NCBI GenBank assembly: GCA_919901745.1
Contig: CAKKPP010000016.1
Coordinates: 30,182 to 72,005 of the forward strand
Origin: Chloroflexota bacterium
Lineage (GTDB): Bacteria > Chloroflexota > Limnocylindria > Limnocylindrales > CSP1-4
Length of the DNA: 41,824 nt
Direction of reading: 5' to 3'
Shown here one piece after another: positions 41,724 to 41,824 of the stretch (its first letter is position 1; every line of letters begins with the position of its first letter). Below the pieces are notes generated by a model that had not been told where the DNA came from, did no database searches, and saw only the letters and a program-made list of their open reading frames with translations. Both the position numbers and the translations under genes were made by a program.

Positions 41724-41824
41724 TGACTGGCTCGGCCCCGCAACCGGCGGACGAGCCATCGCGCCAGTACGTCCGTGTCCGCTCCCGCGTCCGTGTCCGC
41801 TCCCGCGTCCGTGTCCGCTCCCGC
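41723..41824 (+). CDS. Start of an unknown gene with a VRVRSR-repeat N-terminus (cut by window end)
   Basis: An open frame of 34 codons runs from an ATG at 41723 to the window end: MTGSAPQPADEPSRQY followed by three exact VRVRSR repeats. The ATG shares its A with the tRNA CCA end, so the mRNA would need to be processed from, or start within, the tRNA unit. The tail is strongly basic. The family cannot be judged from this fragment, and it could be a non-coding minisatellite. Confidence 0.4.
   Translation, partial: MTGSAPQPADEPSRQYVRVRSRVRVRSRVRVRSR
41771..41824. repeat. 18-bp perfect tandem repeat, three copies, running to the window edge
   Basis: Three identical 18-base units (41771-41788, 41789-41806, 41807-41824), each encoding VRVRSR in the frame of the preceding ATG. 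The array continues beyond the window or ends at it; the total copy number is unknown. Confidence 0.92.

Overview
The window is very GC-rich (about 70% by eye) and bacterial. GTG starts are common, and several genes are coupled by four-base GTGA/ATGA overlaps. The gene set (rapZ-yvcK-whiA, a YvcK with an N-terminal membrane anchor, DUF2339, tatA/tatC, secD/secF beside recJ, tpiA-gpmI-secG) fits Chloroflexota, perhaps a soil or groundwater lineage related to Limnocylindria/Ellin6529. That placement is inference from gene content only.

Layout. 1-4.1 kb: the likely end of an upstream gene, a Phd/YefM-PIN toxin-antitoxin pair (minus), two small hypothetical genes, an isoprenylcysteine-methyltransferase-like membrane protein and a short UvrD-type helicase (both minus). 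4.3-11 kb: a very large secreted fusion of a phosphodiesterase and a 5'-nucleotidase with a strong terminator, a conserved hypothetical, a secreted HYR-domain protein and an apparently orphan DUF5615 PIN-like protein. 11.2-31.5 kb: a dense plus-strand housekeeping block with uvrC, a DUF2339 membrane protein, secD-secF, recJ, a TolB-like beta-propeller protein, pyrF, tatA-tatC, rapZ-yvcK-whiA-tpiA-gpmI-secG and a peptide-binding protein. 31.5-34.4 kb: seven tRNA genes in two groups around lemA-htpX, with a repeat-rich spacer. 34.4-40.3 kb: an accessory stretch with a zinc-ribbon membrane protein, a hypothetical, a DNA methyltransferase fused to an Mrr-like nuclease domain, a HepT/MntA (HEPN/MNT) module and a 258-bp second copy of the methyltransferase 3' end, then a tightly overlapping three-gene cassette of unknown function. 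40.3 kb to the end: a membrane-anchored cupredoxin, a lipoprotein, tRNA-Leu(TAA), and the start of a gene with a repetitive VRVRSR N-terminus cut by the window edge.

How it fits together. Two protein-export systems (SecDF plus SecG, and TatAC) lie in the same block as lower glycolysis (tpiA, gpmI) and the RapZ/YvcK/WhiA cell-envelope and carbon-flux regulators. The accessory stretch carries DNA modification and toxin-antitoxin genes. The two most notable signals are the HepT/MntA module bracketed by near-identical copies of the methyltransferase tail, and a recurring promoter layout: a -10-like hexamer (TAnnnT, or CAnnnT in two cases) sits only 6-9 bases upstream of start codons with no Shine-Dalgarno sequence, which points to frequent leaderless transcription.
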